DNA of 64,000 nt from Isoetes taiwanensis. Taxonomy: Eukaryota > Streptophyta > Lycopodiopsida > Isoetales > Isoetaceae. The position numbers and the translations under genes were made by a program. Positions 1-10,399 of the stretch are shown here, one piece after another (the stretch's first letter is position 1; each line of letters begins with the position of its first letter). The notes beneath the pieces are model-generated. The model did no database searches. It saw only the letters and a list, made by a program, of their open reading frames with translations, and had not been told where the DNA came from. The DNA lies in contig JAJEKV010000003.1 in the NCBI GenBank assembly GCA_021234155.1, positions 10,478,413 through 10,542,412 of the forward strand, given 5' to 3'.

Positions 1-628
1 CTTTATCTAGGAGAAAACGTAGGCTCATGTACTATACAAACAAGGGAATGTTATCTCCAAAATATACACATAAACACCTATCAACCATGCACACATGTTA
101 CGCATATAGAAGGAACATCTGACTTGAAGAATAACTTAAAAGGAGCTTGATTGCATATATATTTTAATTGCAGTATCCTGAATGAATATTTTCTAGGCAA
201 ACGTTTCTCAAGCTTTTACAAATGGAGAAAGACTATGGATGCTGGAAGGGTGGTGAATTGATGAGATAGGATAGGATCAGAATAGTATGCTACTAAGATT
301 TTGTATTAAACTCTGGACAAGGTGTAAAATATAGCCATCCTCTAAGGTCTGCATTAGGTCTAAGACCTGTATTTCATTGCATTAAAATAGAGTTGATATG
401 CAAAGGCTTACTTTTGAACTTTGTTGCAAGAAACAAAAATTCTTAGCATTCTTTATGAGCTGCATGAAACAAACATTTGGAAAATACATGTCTGCCCGGG
501 TTTTGAAGGAGATGATTCCGGCATTCATTCAAATCACAGAACATTCTGTTGGTGGAAGATCAGCCGGTTCCGGCAGTTTCCCATCTGCTCGAAATGGTCT
601 TCTTCATCTGCTCCTGGCGGCTAACCAT
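1..628. repeat. Dispersed module A, copy 1 (cut by window edge)
   Basis: This stretch is repeated almost base for base at 5645-6290, except for small indels and a diverged GC-rich end. The second copy is joined directly to the end of module B, so copy 1 is probably preceded by module B outside the window. The short reading frames inside are not conserved between the two copies because of indels, so I do not call a gene. No domain is recognised. Confidence 0.85.
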
Positions 629-1288
629 CTAGGCGCCTTCCAGCGTCAACACAAACAGCAAACAGCAGGAACACACACAAGCACGGCATCACGCATCCGA
701 TCTAGTCTGCTCCAGACTAATCTACCAGCACCGCCCAGGCGTTAGATCCCAGCTCCAACTTCTCTGCCATGCCAGGTATTCGTGTTGCTTAGTCATATCA
801 TGATCCTTTTCTTTCCGGTTCTGAGATTTAGCTCCTAGCACAAGCTTCTGTCAAGACCTTTCCCAACCCCAAATTTGGCCCGGCCCACAGCCACGACTTG
901 GCTAGCCATCGATTCCTGCAACAACGACCACAACGACCCGGCAACAGTATCCTGCACTTCTTTCTCAGTTCGATTCCCATTCCGATTTTCCAAATTCGGC
1001 CCCGGTCGTGCCAACAAACTCACTTCACATTAAGTCTAATATCGGCTGCGTCCAAATCCTACCTTTCTTTGCCTCTTCTTCTGCTTTGGTTCTTTTGCTC
1101 TAGATTGGCCCTCAATCTTCCTCTACTAGAGTTTTCACCGCGGTTCTTTTTTGCCGAAAGGGGCGTTCCTTGTTCATAATTGGTATATACACATTTCAAT
1201 TTGATCGGTATCCAGGTGCTTTGTCTTTTGCTTGGATCTCTAGGTTGCATCACTTTGGGCTCTTTAGATTGGCTTTCGGGGTCTTTAT
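629..1288. other. Unassigned sequence upstream of LINE relic
   Basis: There is no supported gene. The segment is GC-richer than its neighbours and leads into the ORF1-like relic at 1289. It could be the 5' untranslated region of that LINE, but nothing in the sequence proves it. Confidence 0.3.
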
Positions 1289-2120
1289 ATGGCGAAGCGT
1301 AGTCAGCGCCGCCGTAACTTCACTGGTGTGGAACTTCTCCATGTCACATGGCTTGAACATTTCCCGCTTCCCGAGTCTGATCTCATACATCAGCACGCCT
1401 CACTTCAGGCAAGGATCCTTCCGCTCTTGCCCTCATCGGACCAGCATCTTCTTCTGGACACCTTGCAGAATGCATCTCTTGCAGGCCCGACGATTTTAAG
1501 CTTTTGTTCCAGATACTAAATTTGCTTTACTCTGCCATCTTGGAGGCCTGATGTTGAAATACAGACCCTCGAGAGCGCATGCACTGCTGACGGGGAGCAA
1601 ACAGAGGCTCAGAGGGATAACGGTGTGGAGATGACAGATAAAGATCAGGGTGGCATGCAAGCACATGATCATAGTGGCATGCCGGATAAGGACTATGGGA
1701 GCATGCAGGCAGCAGAATTCACTCAGACAGCAGTGGACAAAAGCTTGAATTTGCGCATCGTAGGCATGCCAAAGGCAAATCCCGCCTTGGATGTAGAAGA
1801 GGCAGCCAACTTCTTCACAGATGTTATGCACATTCAGAGGCCCGCCATTGTTACAAAGACGCGGGGTTGGGGCTCGAGAGGACGACCGACCAGCCATATC
1901 ATCGTCCGATGGGGCCAGGTTGTATGTTCTTCAGCATGGAAGTCATTTAAAAGACACCCACTTCTCGGTTCAAGAAGATCTCTCTCCGCTTTAGCTGACC
2001 CGGGCGGCGGCGAATTGTGTATAGTGCGAGAGGCTCTACTGCGGCAAAAAGTGGGCAATGTATCGAGGAGGTACGGCAATCATCCGAGACCAAAGGGCCC
2101 CGAAACCCATGGCTTGGGTA
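1289..2120 (+). pseudogene. Degraded LINE ORF1-like coding relic
   Basis: A reading frame beginning MAKRSQRRRN at 1289 leaves frame near 1490, returns near 1553, and continues to about 2120. The part near 1790-2060 (EEAANFFTDVMHIQRP, then RPTSHIIVRWG, then REALLRQK) resembles the RRM-like nucleic-acid-binding core of plant L1 ORF1 proteins, where a conserved RP..IIVRF-type strand is followed by a KR..L.G segment. A short acidic Met/Asp/Gly repeat (DKDQGGMQA, then DKDYGSMQA) precedes it. It is followed directly by AT-rich sequence that recurs at 4622 without the ORF, so this looks like an ORF1 plus 3' tail with ORF2 deleted. The family call is tentative. Confidence 0.4.
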
Positions 2121-2159
2121 CACTTAGCTCATGTGCACGCGTGCTTAGATATTATCATT

Positions 2160-2812
2160 TTGTTGTTGTTTTTCTTATGTTGATATTCTTCACTCTTTTT
2201 TATTCTTGTCATCGGGCTCACGCCCCATCTTTTGTATTGGGTCCCATAACCCGATTGGGTTCTCGCGGACGTTAAAATTTCTATCTATCTTAAGGAATTC
2301 TTTTTTTTATTGGGTCTGTAGCTTAGATGTTCGCATGTTTGAACCGAATGACACGTGATGAAAATATAATTCATGATGCATTATAACCATGCATAAACTT
2401 TTGTTGCTTCTTGATATGCTATGGGAGTTTTGCCATTATAATATCACGTTATAAATATTTGCTGTTACTGTACATTTAAATTCCTCTTTGAGTTTTTTTT
2501 ACAAGGTATATTCAAGTATTTTGTTAGCAATGCAAATAGATGTTATGTTTAAGGATTTGAATGTGTGACTTTTATGTGCACGATTTTTTCACTTCTAATC
2601 GCTATCCGCATCCTAATTTTTCCTTTGACAAAAATAAAAAATGTCTATGGACCGTTGATTTTGTCATTCAACAGAAAAAAAAGGTTTGTACATGTGTCAA
2701 GGTTAGCTTCCAGGCCTCGCCTGAACCATAGAGGAAAAAAGCAAAGAAGAATAGAAATGAAGAAGTATGGAGAAGCCCAAGAGCAATTGAATCTCCCCCG
2801 ACACGATCCCAT
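2160..2812. repeat. Module B, copy 1 (LINE-tail-like start)
   Basis: The module is shared with 4622-5276, and its second half with 3907-4256. It starts with a T-rich stretch and a GGGCTCACGCCCCATC segment that follows the LINE ORF1 relic, so its left end may be a LINE 3' tail. It breaks off at 2812 and is joined to module D. No coding region is supported. Confidence 0.8.
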
Positions 2813-3204
2813 TAATAAATAATGTTCGCCTATGCCAGGCCTACATAGCTTCTAGAAGAGGATTTCTTAAGGATCTTAGGCTTCCCCACCTACAATAGTA
2901 AAATGATCGTCTTGTCAAAGGCGCTTTTTAAGTGAGCTGAGAGAATTCTAGGAGATGAAAACCCGGACAACATCAACTACTTCTGATACACAATTCTTCT
3001 CTAGGAATGCATGATATGATCAATACAAAATCCTTAGGGGCTACTTTGACTTGTGTAGACCCAGATCTTAATGTGTAAGAGCAGTTTTATTAACATTACA
3101 AGAGAATGATGGCTAAACATCAGAATAATCGTCAGAGAGCTTTCATAAAACAGACAACTGCTCAGGCCCTTATTCTTGACGAATGTACCGACGAGTTTTA
3201 TCTG

Positions 3205-3395
3205 ACGATTTAACGTCCGGAATAATCGTCGATAATTAGTCGATGTAGTCGATGAATAGTCAGAAGCATAGTTAGTGTGTTAGTCAGATATTTAGTCAGA
3301 CGCTTAGTCGGCTTATTAGTCAGATAATTCGTCATCTTCTTAGTCAAACGATTCAACAAGTTTTTAGTCAATGCAATACTTAGAATATTAGTCAT
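3205..3395 (-). repeat. 12-bp degenerate repeat cluster (TTAGTCAGA-type)
   Basis: The core TTAGTCAGA or TCGTCAGA recurs at roughly 12-bp spacing more than ten times with variation. Read on the minus strand, the array is open and encodes a monotonous pattern of Leu-Thr every four residues (for example YLTNKPTKRLTKYLTN), which is a by-product of the 12-bp period rather than evidence of a protein. Short clustered repeats of this kind occur in the subterminal regions of CACTA-type DNA transposons. That assignment is a guess, because no transposase or terminal CACTA motif is seen. Confidence 0.7.
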
Positions 3396-3439
3396 TGTAT
3401 TCGTTGGTCTATGAACTATTGCAATGTTTATATACCAAA

Positions 3440-3492
3440 CAGGGATTTGAACCCTGATATTCCAGTTTATAATAAGACTCTAACCTTTAATA
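3440..3492 (-). repeat. tRNA-like (SINE-like) head in module D
   Basis: On the minus strand there is a perfect T-arm (CAGGG, loop TTCAAAT, CCCTG) containing a Pol III B-box match GGTTCAAATCC. An A-box-like GGTTAGAG lies about 30 bases upstream. The same arrangement is in the other D copies with T-arms at 11473-11489, 16291-16307 and 26872-26888. There is no acceptor stem or anticodon arm, so it is not a functional tRNA gene. A tRNA-derived SINE is the best explanation. Confidence 0.5.
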
Positions 3493-3906
3493 AAACTTAC
3501 AAATTAAACAACAAAATTGGTTATAGAACTTTAGCAACACAAGATTCTAGTATATAAGAAGACAACATGCTTGTAGATCTGCATTTGCAATCATAATAAC
3601 AAATAAAAATCATAAGCGAAATGCAAATGATGCCATTACATCTATAAACATTAAAATTCCTATACTGAATTATCATTCAAGAGGTATCACATCCAACCTC
3701 TTTAAATTCCAAACACTAAAACCTGCAGAAATTACCATGAAGCTACCAAAACAAAGGAGCAAGTATCTTTCAATAATATTCAGCCATAAATAGAATGCTT
3801 AAATACTATGAAAAAATGCAAAATCCAGAAGGGAGATCTAATATGGAAAAATTTAAGTAAAATGGGTCAAATAGTTGCGGCAGATTGCACAAAGTCAAGG
3901 TTCGTA

Positions 3907-4621
3907 CAAAACCTCTTTGAGTTTTTTTTACAAGGTATATTCAAGTATTTTGTTAGCAATGCAGATAGATGTTATGTTTAAGGATTTGAATGTGTGACTT
4001 TTATGTGCACAATTTTTTCACTTCTAATCGCTATCCGCATCCTAATTTTTCCTTTGACAAAAATAAAAAATGTCTATGGACCGTTGATTTCGTCATTCAA
4101 CAGAAAAAAAGGTCTGTACATGTGTCAAGGTTAGCTTCCAGGCCCCGCCTGAACCATAGAGGAAAAAAGCAAAGAAGAATAGAAATGAAGAAGTATGGAG
4201 AAGCCCAAGAGCAATTGAATCTCCCCCGGCACGATCCCATTTCTTGTAAACAAGAAAATTGCAGTTCATTGCATGCATTGTTGATTAACTCCTATGAGTT
4301 TTCTATGTTACTTAATTTCTACAGTTACGGTTCTTAAGGAGGTCCAAATCCTAGGACTGCCATGGCGAATGGAACCTTGCCTTACCGCTAAATTTTAGGC
4401 CTTTTCATATCAGCTTTGATGTTGTGCTGCTCGATGAAATCCGGCTTTCTATTTAAAAGCTGGCCTCTATTTCTTGCAAATGTTGACTTCCAATAGTTGT
4501 AAATGTTTGGCAACAAGGACATCTATTTCATCTCCAAATCCCTGAATAATATAATATCGCAACAAATTCAACATTTCATGAATCGCGAACAACATAATTT
4601 ATCGCCGTACTTAGGCTCATT
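3907..4621. repeat. Module B, copy 2 (5'-truncated)
   Basis: The copy begins inside the module (at the TCTTTGAG point) and runs to the sequence TTATCGCCGTACTT, where module B copy 3 begins. It matches 4942-5644 closely. Short frames such as 3990-4337 are open only because of AT-rich repeats and are not conserved in length. Confidence 0.85.
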
Positions 4622-5644
4622 TTTGTTGTGTTTTTCTTATGTTGATATTCTTCACTCTTTTTTTGTTACTGTCATCGGGCTCACGCCCCATCTTTTGTAT
4701 TGGGTCCCATAACCCGATTGGGTTCTCGCGGACGTTAAAATTTCTATCTATCTTAAGGAATTCTTTTTTTATTGGGTCTGTAGCTTAGATGTTCGCATGT
4801 TTGAACCGAATGACACATGATGAAAATATAATTCATGATGCATTATAACCATGCATAAACTTTTGTTGCTTCTTGATATGCTATGGGAGTTTTGCCATTA
4901 TAATATCACGTTATAAATATTTGCTGTTACGTGTACATTTAAATTCCTCTTTGAGTTTTTTTTACAAGGTATATTCAAGTATTTTGTTAGCAATGCAAAT
5001 AGATGTTATGTTTAAGGATTTGAATGTGACTTTTATGTGCACGATTTTTTCACTTCTAATCGCTATCCGCATCCTAATTTTTCCTTTGACAAAAATAAAA
5101 AATGTCTATGGACCGTTGATTTAGGCTATTCAACGTAAAAAAGGTATGTACATGTGTCAAGGTTAGCTTCGTGCCTCGCTTTGAACCATAGAGGAAAAAA
5201 GCAAAGAAGAATAGAAATGAAGAAGTATGGAGAAGCCCAAGAGCAATTGAATCTCCCCCGGCACGATCCCATTTCATGTAAACAAGAAAATTGCAGTTCA
5301 TTGCATGCATTGTTGATTAACTCCTATGAGTTTTCTATGTTACTTAATTTCTACAGTTACGGTTCTTAAGGAGGTCCAAATCCTAGGACTGCCATGGCGA
5401 ATGGAACCTTGCCTTACTGCTAAATTTTAGGCCTTTTCATATCGGCTTTGATGTTGTCTTTCGCTTTCGATGAAATCCGGCTTTCTATTTAAAAGCTGGC
5501 CTCTATTTCTTGCAAATGTTGACTTCCAATAGTTGTAAATGTTTGGCAAGAAGGACATCTATTTCATCTCCAAATCCCTGAATAATATAATATCGCAACA
5601 AATTCAACATTTCATGAATCGCGAACAACATAATTTATCGCCGT
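4622..5644. repeat. Module B, copy 3 (longest)
   Basis: This is the full-length copy, running from the LINE-tail-like T-rich start to the junction with module A at 5645. Copies 2 and 3 are in direct tandem. The order B-A here, against B-D at 2812, shows that the modules have been shuffled or separately truncated. Confidence 0.85.
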
Positions 5645-6290
5645 ACTTTATCTAGGAGAAAACGTAGGCTCATGTAGATACGAGACTATACAAACAAGGG
5701 AATGTTATCTCCAAAATATACACATAAACACCTATCAACCATGCACACATGTTACGCATATAGAAGGAACATCTGACTTGAAGAATAACTTAAAAGGAGC
5801 TTGATTGCATATATATTTTAATTGCAGTATCCTGAATGAATATTTTCTAGGCAAACGTTTCTCAAGCTTTTACAAATGGAGAAAGACTATGGATGCTGGA
5901 AGGGTGGTGAATTGATGAGATAGGATAGGATCAGAATAGTATGCTACTAAGATTTTGTATTAAACTCTGAACAAGGTGTAAAATATAGCCATCCTCTAAG
6001 GTCTGCATTAGGTCTAAGACCTGTATTTCATTGCATTAAAATAGAGTTGATATGCAAAGGCTTACTTTTGAACTTTGTTGCAAGAAACAAAAATTCTTAG
6101 CATTCTTTATGAGCTGCATGAAACAAACATTTGGAAAATACATGTCCCGCCTCGGTTTTGAAGGAGATGATTCCTAATTCATTCAAATCACGTAACATTC
6201 TCATTGGTGGAAGATCAGCCGGTTCCGCAGCTTTCCCATCTGCTTTCGAAATGGTCTTCTTCATCCGCTCCCTGGCGGGCGGCGCTAACG
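5645..6290. repeat. Module A, copy 2
   Basis: Second copy of the sequence at the window start. It extends a little further at its 3' end and is followed by unique sequence leading into the WD40 gene copy at 6461. A TATAAATA-like element at about 6319-6327 lies roughly 135 bases before that frame. Confidence 0.85.
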
Positions 6291-6460
6291 TGATCGACCA
6301 TCGAGATATTTGCCCCTGGTATAAATAGCACATTTTGCCCTAATCAATCAATATTTTGTTGCATTTTGGAGTCCGCGCTTCTAGATGACTTCAAAAGCAA
6401 GAATATATAAATGTAAGTAATAGGTCATAAACTTGTCATTACGTTGTCTTTGTTAGAAGA

Positions 6461-7850
6461 ATGGCGGCAAGCGTTTGGAGCAGGCTGGTTTTCCCAGAGC
6501 ATGCATATGGTCATGGATGGATGAAGGGCAAGCATGGCGGAGTTCCACAATCTCGTTCTTGGCACAGAACAAACACAAATGTAAGAAGGGAATTTCCACA
6601 ATCTCGTTCTTGGCATAGAACAAACACAAATGTAAGAAGGGAATTTGGGCAGAATGTAAGAAGGGAGTTTGAGCAGAAAGAGAAGCAGAGGGAATTTAGG
6701 CAGAAGAAGAACACGTTCACAGTTGGCCTTAAGAAAGAGGGGTGTAAAATTCTGGAAAAGAGATGCTTAACAGACATTAGCAGCATGGATATTGACTTGG
6801 AGCAGATTACAGAAAGAAAGAAAAAGCAAAAGCGCCTAATCAGTGAGAAGACTGAGGTGCTGGATGTTAAAGATGTTGGACAACAAGTTGAGAAAGCTGA
6901 GGTGCTGGTTGAAGAGGAAGTTGCCAAGTCTACCCTGATTGCAACTCTTGCTACTCAGGGGCCTGACATAACTGACATTCTTTTCTGCTCGCACTTCTCG
7001 GAGCTCTACAGTGCTGATTCAGAAGGGAATCTCAAAGTATGGAACTGCAATTCTGGTGCTTGCACTCGAACCTTTGCAATGGGCTCGAGAATTGGAGCAA
7101 TGTTAGTCACTCCAATCTTCTTCTTTGTGGGTCTTACAAATCAGGTTATAGTTTCCAGTTCTACCACATCTACTCCGTTCTCTATCGATGTTTCTCCACA
7201 TGGTCAAGTGATGGCTCTAGGCCACTTGAAAGACTTCCTTTTGGTTGGATGTGAAGATGGCAGCACATTGGCATTTCAATACATCCCTGCAACATGCGAG
7301 TTTCGACTGGAAGCCACGCTTGTAGGGCACAAAGGAGCTGTTACATGTCTCACATCTACTGATTCTTTGGTTTGTTCCGGATCACAAGATAATTCCATCA
7401 GGATTTGGCGACCTTGCGATTGGCAGTGCATGTATGTTCTTGAGGGCACCCATTCCAAGCCCATATCGTCTTTGTTACTTTGGGACTCTTACCTCATCTC
7501 ATCTGCATTAGATGGTGATATCAAAGTTTGGATAACAACAGATGATGGTGTGCCCAAGATATCTTTATGCTCACATTCGAGCCCTCGATACTCCTCTCAA
7601 AATTTCTATATCAATGGATTTGCAACAGCCAGGTGCCTCGCCTCTTATGTTCCTATAGCAAATGGCACAATTCGAAGTCTTCAATCTTCCAAGTCTTATG
7701 CGCACTGCCGCGATGTCAACTGCCAAAGATGTTACTTGCTTTCTATATAGCTGAAACCGGCTTGTTTTCAGCACATAAAGGGTGGGATTGTCAACGTTTG
7801 GCAACCTTCCATCTCCTTTCAACAATGATAGGAGACTACATCAACAAAGA
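6461..7850 (+). pseudogene. zfwd-type WD40 protein copy, frameshifted at its 3' end
   Basis: A 429-codon intronless frame (6461-7750) encodes WD40 blades recognisable by LKVWNC (about 7033), SIRIWRP (about 7395) and DIKVWIT (about 7517). The order and spacing fit the plant zfwd family (CCCH zinc finger plus WD40, a probable RNA-associated beta-propeller). The CCCH finger is absent. The N-terminus instead has a 51-bp tandem duplication giving two PQSRSWHRTNTNVRREF-like blocks and a Lys/Glu-rich helix. Compared with the second copy at 27689, single extra bases near 7673, 7737 and 7785 break the last blade into other frames. It is therefore either a decayed retrocopy or a gene with sequence errors. 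The family call is fairly firm; function is doubtful. Confidence 0.7.
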
Positions 7851-8236
7851 CATGATAAGGATATCTGCGTTGGGGTATGTGACATGCTTGTAAACATTTC
7901 AAGTAGATAAGCTCTTCAATTTAAAAGGCCGTAAAATGTACGGATAAAGGCCGTTGAAAGAGCACGAGAAAAATGTACAAAATGTAATGTAAATTGGAGC
8001 ACTTCGTAAAAGTATCAGTGCCTTGCTGCAAAAGCAGCTGTAACATGCACAAACAGCTTTGGTTATGTGCTGATATATCTTTGTAAATATCATGATGCTA
8101 GTGAATTTGCTAGCACTCATTATGGAATTGAATATTGATCTAAATCTTCAAGTTCATTTGCAGTTATAGTCCTTTTTTGTTGGTATTGCAAGAAACATGC
8201 ATTTTGTAGTTGTAGCAGAGGTATATTGTATATGCA

Positions 8237-8475
8237 GGTTAAGGCATGGATGGAGAAAAAGGACATGGAAGCTTTACACATTCAGAAGGCACTTGTAGAA
8301 GAGGAAGAGGCTGCTCAGCAGAAGTAAGTTGTCGTTTAATTGGTGCATTAATGTGAAAAGTCAATCATTAATGTGAAAAGTCAATCATTATTTGACGTGT
8401 CTAATTTTTTCTGTTTTGCAGGAAAGCAAAGCTTCTGGAAAGGAAACGTTTGAAAAAGCTAAGACTTAGATGCTA
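8237..8475 (+). pseudogene. Two-exon Lys/Glu-rich gene fragment
   Basis: An open segment at 8237-8322 (beginning VKAWMEKKDMEALHI) is preceded by a splice-acceptor-like TATGCAG and followed by the donor GTAAGT at 8323. The next acceptor (TTTTGCAG, ending at 8421) is followed in phase by KAKLLERKRLKKLRLR. Together they make a charged helical tail typical of nuclear or coiled-coil proteins. The family is not recognised. It abuts the helicase fragment with no intergenic space, which is unlike a normal gene. The retained intron argues that this piece was not copied from a mature mRNA. Confidence 0.45.
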
Positions 8476-9143
8476 AATTGACATCTCCACTAGGTCATCA
8501 AATTGCAGAAATTCCACTTGACCCAAAAGTTTCCAAGATGCTATTGTCTTCAGGACCACTTGGTTGCTCATCTGAGGTAGTCATTATTGCCGCAATGATG
8601 TCTGTCCAATCAATCTGGATATCAAGCGCTGGAAGGCAAAGGGAGCTTGATGAGGCAAGGAGCCGTTTTTCTGCATCTGAAGGTGATCTCATCAGCTACC
8701 TTAATGTGTATGAAGCCTTTATTTCTTCTAACAAATCATCACAATGGTGTCATCAGAACTGCATTAATTATCAGTCCATGAAGAAAGTTCTAGATGTAAG
8801 AGCCCAGCTAGCAAAGGTTTTACAACGTCTTGGCATGAACATGAGATCATGTGACAAAGATATTGAAAGAGTCGAAAAAAGCAGTAGCTTTCAGCGTTCT
8901 TTATGAATGCTAGCCAACCGCAGCGATGGGAAATCCTACAAAGTTGTTCGCGGTGGGAATCGGGAGTTACTCATTCATCCATCATCGGTTTTATTTAGAG
9001 CAACTCCAAAATGGCTTGTGTTTCATCAAGTTATTTTTACAGTCACTTTTTACTACATGAAAGATGTCTCTACAATTGATCGTTCATGGCTAACTGAGGT
9101 TGCACCTCATTTCTTCAATCGGCGAGGACCGAGAAATGAGTGA
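8466..9143 (+). pseudogene. C-terminal part of a DEAH9/DHX35-like RNA helicase
   Basis: The frame at 8478-8906 (with LDAKLTSPLG just upstream) encodes the HA2/ratchet region, with GHQIAEIPLDPKVSKMLL, then GCSSEVVIIAAMMSVQ, then NYQSMKKVLDVRAQL. This is followed in another frame (8907-9143) by the OB-fold end containing LIHPSSVLF, PKWLVFH and SWLTEVAPHFF. The order matches DHX35-like DEAH helicases (Arabidopsis DEAH9 type), spliceosome-associated enzymes. All RecA motifs (DEAH box included) are missing, so it cannot unwind RNA. The frame breaks at the A-run near 8875-8880 and again just after. It begins exactly where the previous fragment ends, which points to fusion of unrelated gene pieces. 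Confidence 0.75.
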
Positions 9144-10204
9144 ACAATGGCAACACTTCAACACTTGGCAATCTGACCATCAAGCATTTCAGAATGTAAG
9201 CAAGTTAAAAATTGCACACTTGCAGTGCATTTACATGCAACTTCAATGTTGCCTTGAGCCAAGCTTTGTTTGCTCCATCCCAAAGCAATAAGAAAGGCTA
9301 CCATGTCCATTCTACTAACATATTTTAAGTCGATGGAGAATCCTCGAGAATGTCAAACCCGGCGGGGGATTGCAGAGTGACTGGGATCTGATTCAGTAAA
9401 GTTTGGTGGTCTTATTGTCCTGTACAGGAAGAACTTGCATTTGGCTACATTAACTCTGTTGAAATGCTTGTTAAGTATATCAGTTTAATCTATAGTACAT
9501 GCTCTTTTGTGATCTAATGCCTATGTGAGATGCTTCGTGTCTCCCCCGTGTCTTCTCTTCTATGCAACCAAATTACTAAAAGGCCTTCTTTATACGGTTG
9601 TGACCTTCAGATTCAGCAAGCAAGCTTGACTCAAAGCATTGTGATAATGCAAAATAAAGAAATGAAATAAATTACTGGCTTACGGATTTTGATCATCTAT
9701 CTAGCGAGGAGGTTAAGAAGCAATTACCAATCTATGTGCCCTTCCTTGGTTTCTAAATCTGCATTCAAATTGCCTGCTAATAATTGAATCTCAACCCTGC
9801 AACAGGTAAATTGAGGGCTGGATGCTTACTATAGAATGAAACATTAATGAGTTTCCAACTTTGGCTAGGAGACTCCTATTTAATATCGGCATGTTTTTGA
9901 AGAGAAAAAGTTCGAGAAATATACTGAGTGTTATTATTTATGTAGTATCGGCTATCATCCGTCGCAGGGCCTCGAGAATAAACTTCTTAATTTCCAAAAT
10001 CCTATTAGTAAGAACTCAAGCTGTTGTCTTCTTGGGGTGGTTGTGTTATCTTGTCTTCGGTTGTGTTCGATGGTCTTCTGTGAGTGTTTCTTCTGTAATG
10101 CTCTGGTCCTTCCTTGCTATTTTTCCCCAATTTTATGCTCATTCCCTAATTTTTTAAAATAGCTTTGTATTTTGCCTTTTTTTTTTCCCTTTTCCCCAAA
10201 TGCC
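9144..10204. other. No recognisable gene
   Basis: AT-rich sequence that may include the 3' untranslated region of the helicase fragment. A 98-codon frame at 9861-10157 is hydrophobic and T-rich and shows no domain. I see no RNA gene. Confidence 0.4.
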
Positions 10205-10354
10205 CCTTGTAGAACTAGTGAGCTTCTAATGTGCTAAAGCCCATCCTCGATAATCAGGCAAAATGGATGGCTCTTTAAGCCTTGTAGAACTAGTGAGCTT
10301 CTAATGTGCTAAAGCCCATCCTCGATAATCAGGCAAAATGGATGGCTCTTTAAG
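10205..10354. repeat. 75-bp direct tandem duplication
   Basis: Two consecutive 75-base units beginning CCTTGTAGAACTAGTGAG are virtually identical. The identity suggests a recent slippage or unequal-exchange event. Nothing coding is seen. Confidence 0.9.
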
Positions 10355-10399
10355 ATTTTGGGTATTTTTTGGCATGTTCCTTTGCCAAAAAATAGGGCT

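Larger units (their letters stand above)
2813..3906. repeat. Module D, copy 1
   Basis: This matches 10846-11930, 15690-16465 and the split copy at 16860-17187 plus 26566-27330. Inside it are a cluster of 12-bp degenerate repeats and a tRNA-like T-arm, listed separately. It is cut at 3906, where module B starts abruptly at its internal TCTTTGAG sequence. The four copies differ by small indels only, so they are fairly recent. Confidence 0.85.

Noticed and set aside
2300-2345. tRNA-like start (GTCTGTAGCTTAGATG) in module B
   Set aside because: Only an A-box-like sequence is present; no B-box, T-arm or cloverleaf follows within the needed distance.
3210-3395. Minus-strand protein with regular Leu-Thr repeats
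   Set aside because: The pattern comes from the 12-bp DNA period; frame length differs between D copies and indels break it.
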